Assembly (NCBI GenBank): GCA_028868455.1 | Contig: JAGWUK010000163.1 | Span: forward strand, 1-6,727 | Source of the DNA: Burkholderiales bacterium | GTDB taxonomy: Bacteria; Pseudomonadota; Gammaproteobacteria; Burkholderiales; Burkholderiaceae_D | Direction: 5' to 3' | Length of the DNA: 6,727 nt | Shown here: positions 5,884-6,727 of the stretch, piece after piece | Layout: the number at the start of each line of letters is the position of its first letter | Position numbering within the stretch: the stretch's first letter is position 1 | The notes under the pieces: generated by a model | What the model was told of the DNA's origin: nothing | The model's input: only the letters and a program-made list of their open reading frames with translations | Databases searched by the model: none | Position numbers and translations under genes: made by a program

Positions 5884-6727
5884 CGCCGTGTTTTTGATAA
5901 ATATCGGCAAAGGCTTCTGCCTGCTCCAGAAATTTACTCAGCACTTCCGGGTCAAAATGTTCCGGCCTTGTCCTGCCATCGCCTTCGGCAATAATTTCCA
6001 CCGCGCGCTGATGCGAAAACGGTTCCTTGTATGGGCGTTTGCTGCGCAGGGCATCGTAGACATCGCAAATCTGCATGACGCGCGCTGCAATCGGAATCGC
6101 GTCGCCTTTCAGACCATTTGGATAACCGGTGCCGTCCCAGCGTTCGTGGTGATTCAGGGCGATTTCGGCACCCATACCGATGTACGGTGACTTACCGGTC
6201 GACAGGATGCTGGCACCGAGTGCGCAATGCGTGCGCATGATATTCCATTCTTCCGGCGTAAATCCGCCAGGCTTCAGCAGGACATGGTCGGGGATGCCGA
6301 TTTTGCCAATATCATGCATGGGACTGGATTGGAAAATCGCATCGTGAAATGCCATCGGCAATCCCATCGCTTGCGCCAGCACGCGGCAATAATGGCTGAT
6401 GCGACGGACATGGTGGCCGGTTTCTTCGTCTTTATGTTCGGCTGCGCGCACCAGCGTAAAGACGGTATCGCGATAGGCTTCCTGCAGCTGGGCCGTGCGC
6501 TGTTCTACCTGACTGGCCAGAATGCGGTTGTGGTCGGTCAGGAAATCGCCATATTCTTTAAGTCTTAACAGATTGCGTACCCGCACGTTCAGATCGGCGC
6601 GGTCGATTGGCTTGGTGAGAAATTCTTCGGCACCGGCTTCGAGGGCGCGTAATTTAGAGGCGCGATCATCCAGCGCTGTCAGCATAATGACTGGTATCTG
6701 ATGCGTCAGCGGATGTGCCTTCAGATG
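5876..6727 (-). CDS. HD-GYP response regulator, predicted cyclic-di-GMP phosphodiesterase; N-terminus outside window
   Basis: The frame is open to the right edge, so 283 C-terminal residues are visible. The first 50 or so are the end of a receiver domain: IPVIMLTA with the switch threonine (6679-6677) and FLTKPI with the conserved lysine (6613-6611). The acidic pocket and phospho-acceptor are out of view. A coiled linker (LASQVEQRTAQLQEAY) joins it to an HD-GYP domain with ETGHHVRRIS, SSPMHDIGKIGIPD (HD pair at 6316-6311), NHHERWDGTGYPNG (6154-6113, containing the GYP signature) and ARVMQICDVYDAL. All expected metal- and substrate-binding motifs are present, so it is likely an active phosphodiesterase that breaks down cyclic-di-GMP. 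The layout matches RpfG-type regulators. It is the first gene seen of the - strand group and overlaps the PAS-protein start by 8 bases. The hybrid kinase downstream is its likely phosphate source, although direct transfer or relay is inferred. The ATG at 6685 lies inside the receiver and is not the true start. Confidence 0.95.
   Translation of the reverse strand, partial: HLKAHPLTHQIPVIMLTALDDRASKLRALEAGAEEFLTKPIDRADLNVRVRNLLRLKEYGDFLTDHNRILASQVEQRTAQLQEAYRDTVFTLVRAAEHKDEETGHHVRRISHYCRVLAQAMGLPMAFHDAIFQSSPMHDIGKIGIPDHVLLKPGGFTPEEWNIMRTHCALGASILSTGKSPYIGMGAEIALNHHERWDGTGYPNGLKGDAIPIAARVMQICDVYDALRSKRPYKEPFSHQRAVEIIAEGDGRTRPEHFDPEVLSKFLEQAEAFADIYQKHGDD

Overview
The window looks chromosomal and comes from a betaproteobacterium. 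Base composition is moderate (a little over half G+C by eye), and the protein style fits Burkholderiales, possibly Oxalobacteraceae such as Herminiimonas or Janthinobacterium. That placement is an impression from gene content and codon use, not a database match. I see no tRNA, rRNA, CRISPR array, transposase or phage gene.

The window holds two gene groups that converge on an intergenic region at 1300-1485. The left group, on the + strand, has three members. The first is an SPFH/band-7 membrane-scaffold protein whose 5' end lies outside the window. The second is an 89-residue single-pass membrane protein of unknown function at 761-1030. The third is a 72-residue Arc-like ribbon-helix-helix DNA-binding protein at 1081-1299. 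The right group, on the - strand, reads from the right edge inward. It starts with an HD-GYP response regulator (predicted cyclic-di-GMP phosphodiesterase, N-terminus cut off by the window edge). Next are a degenerate-receiver/PAS protein (5883-5098), a large membrane-bound hybrid histidine kinase (5014-1856; CHASE3-PAS-GAF-HisKA-HATPase-REC-REC) and a stand-alone CheY/DivK-like receiver (1851-1486).

The right group is compact. The first two genes overlap by 8 bases, the kinase follows after an 83-base gap, and the last receiver starts 4 bases after the kinase stop with its ribosome binding site inside the kinase gene. Together they encode one histidine kinase and five receiver domains. No DNA-binding output domain is visible, so the most likely output is cyclic-di-GMP turnover by the HD-GYP protein plus protein-protein control through the small receiver. 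The PAS protein lacks the phosphorylatable aspartate (Glu57 is in its place) and may act as a phosphorylation-independent adaptor.

The most unusual non-coding element is a 67-base, almost perfect inverted repeat at 1345-1411 between the convergent groups. Two of its three imperfect pairs are G-U wobbles in + strand RNA but A-C mismatches in - strand RNA, which suggests it folds in the transcript of the left group. A short repeated heptamer/hexamer around it could form alternative stems.
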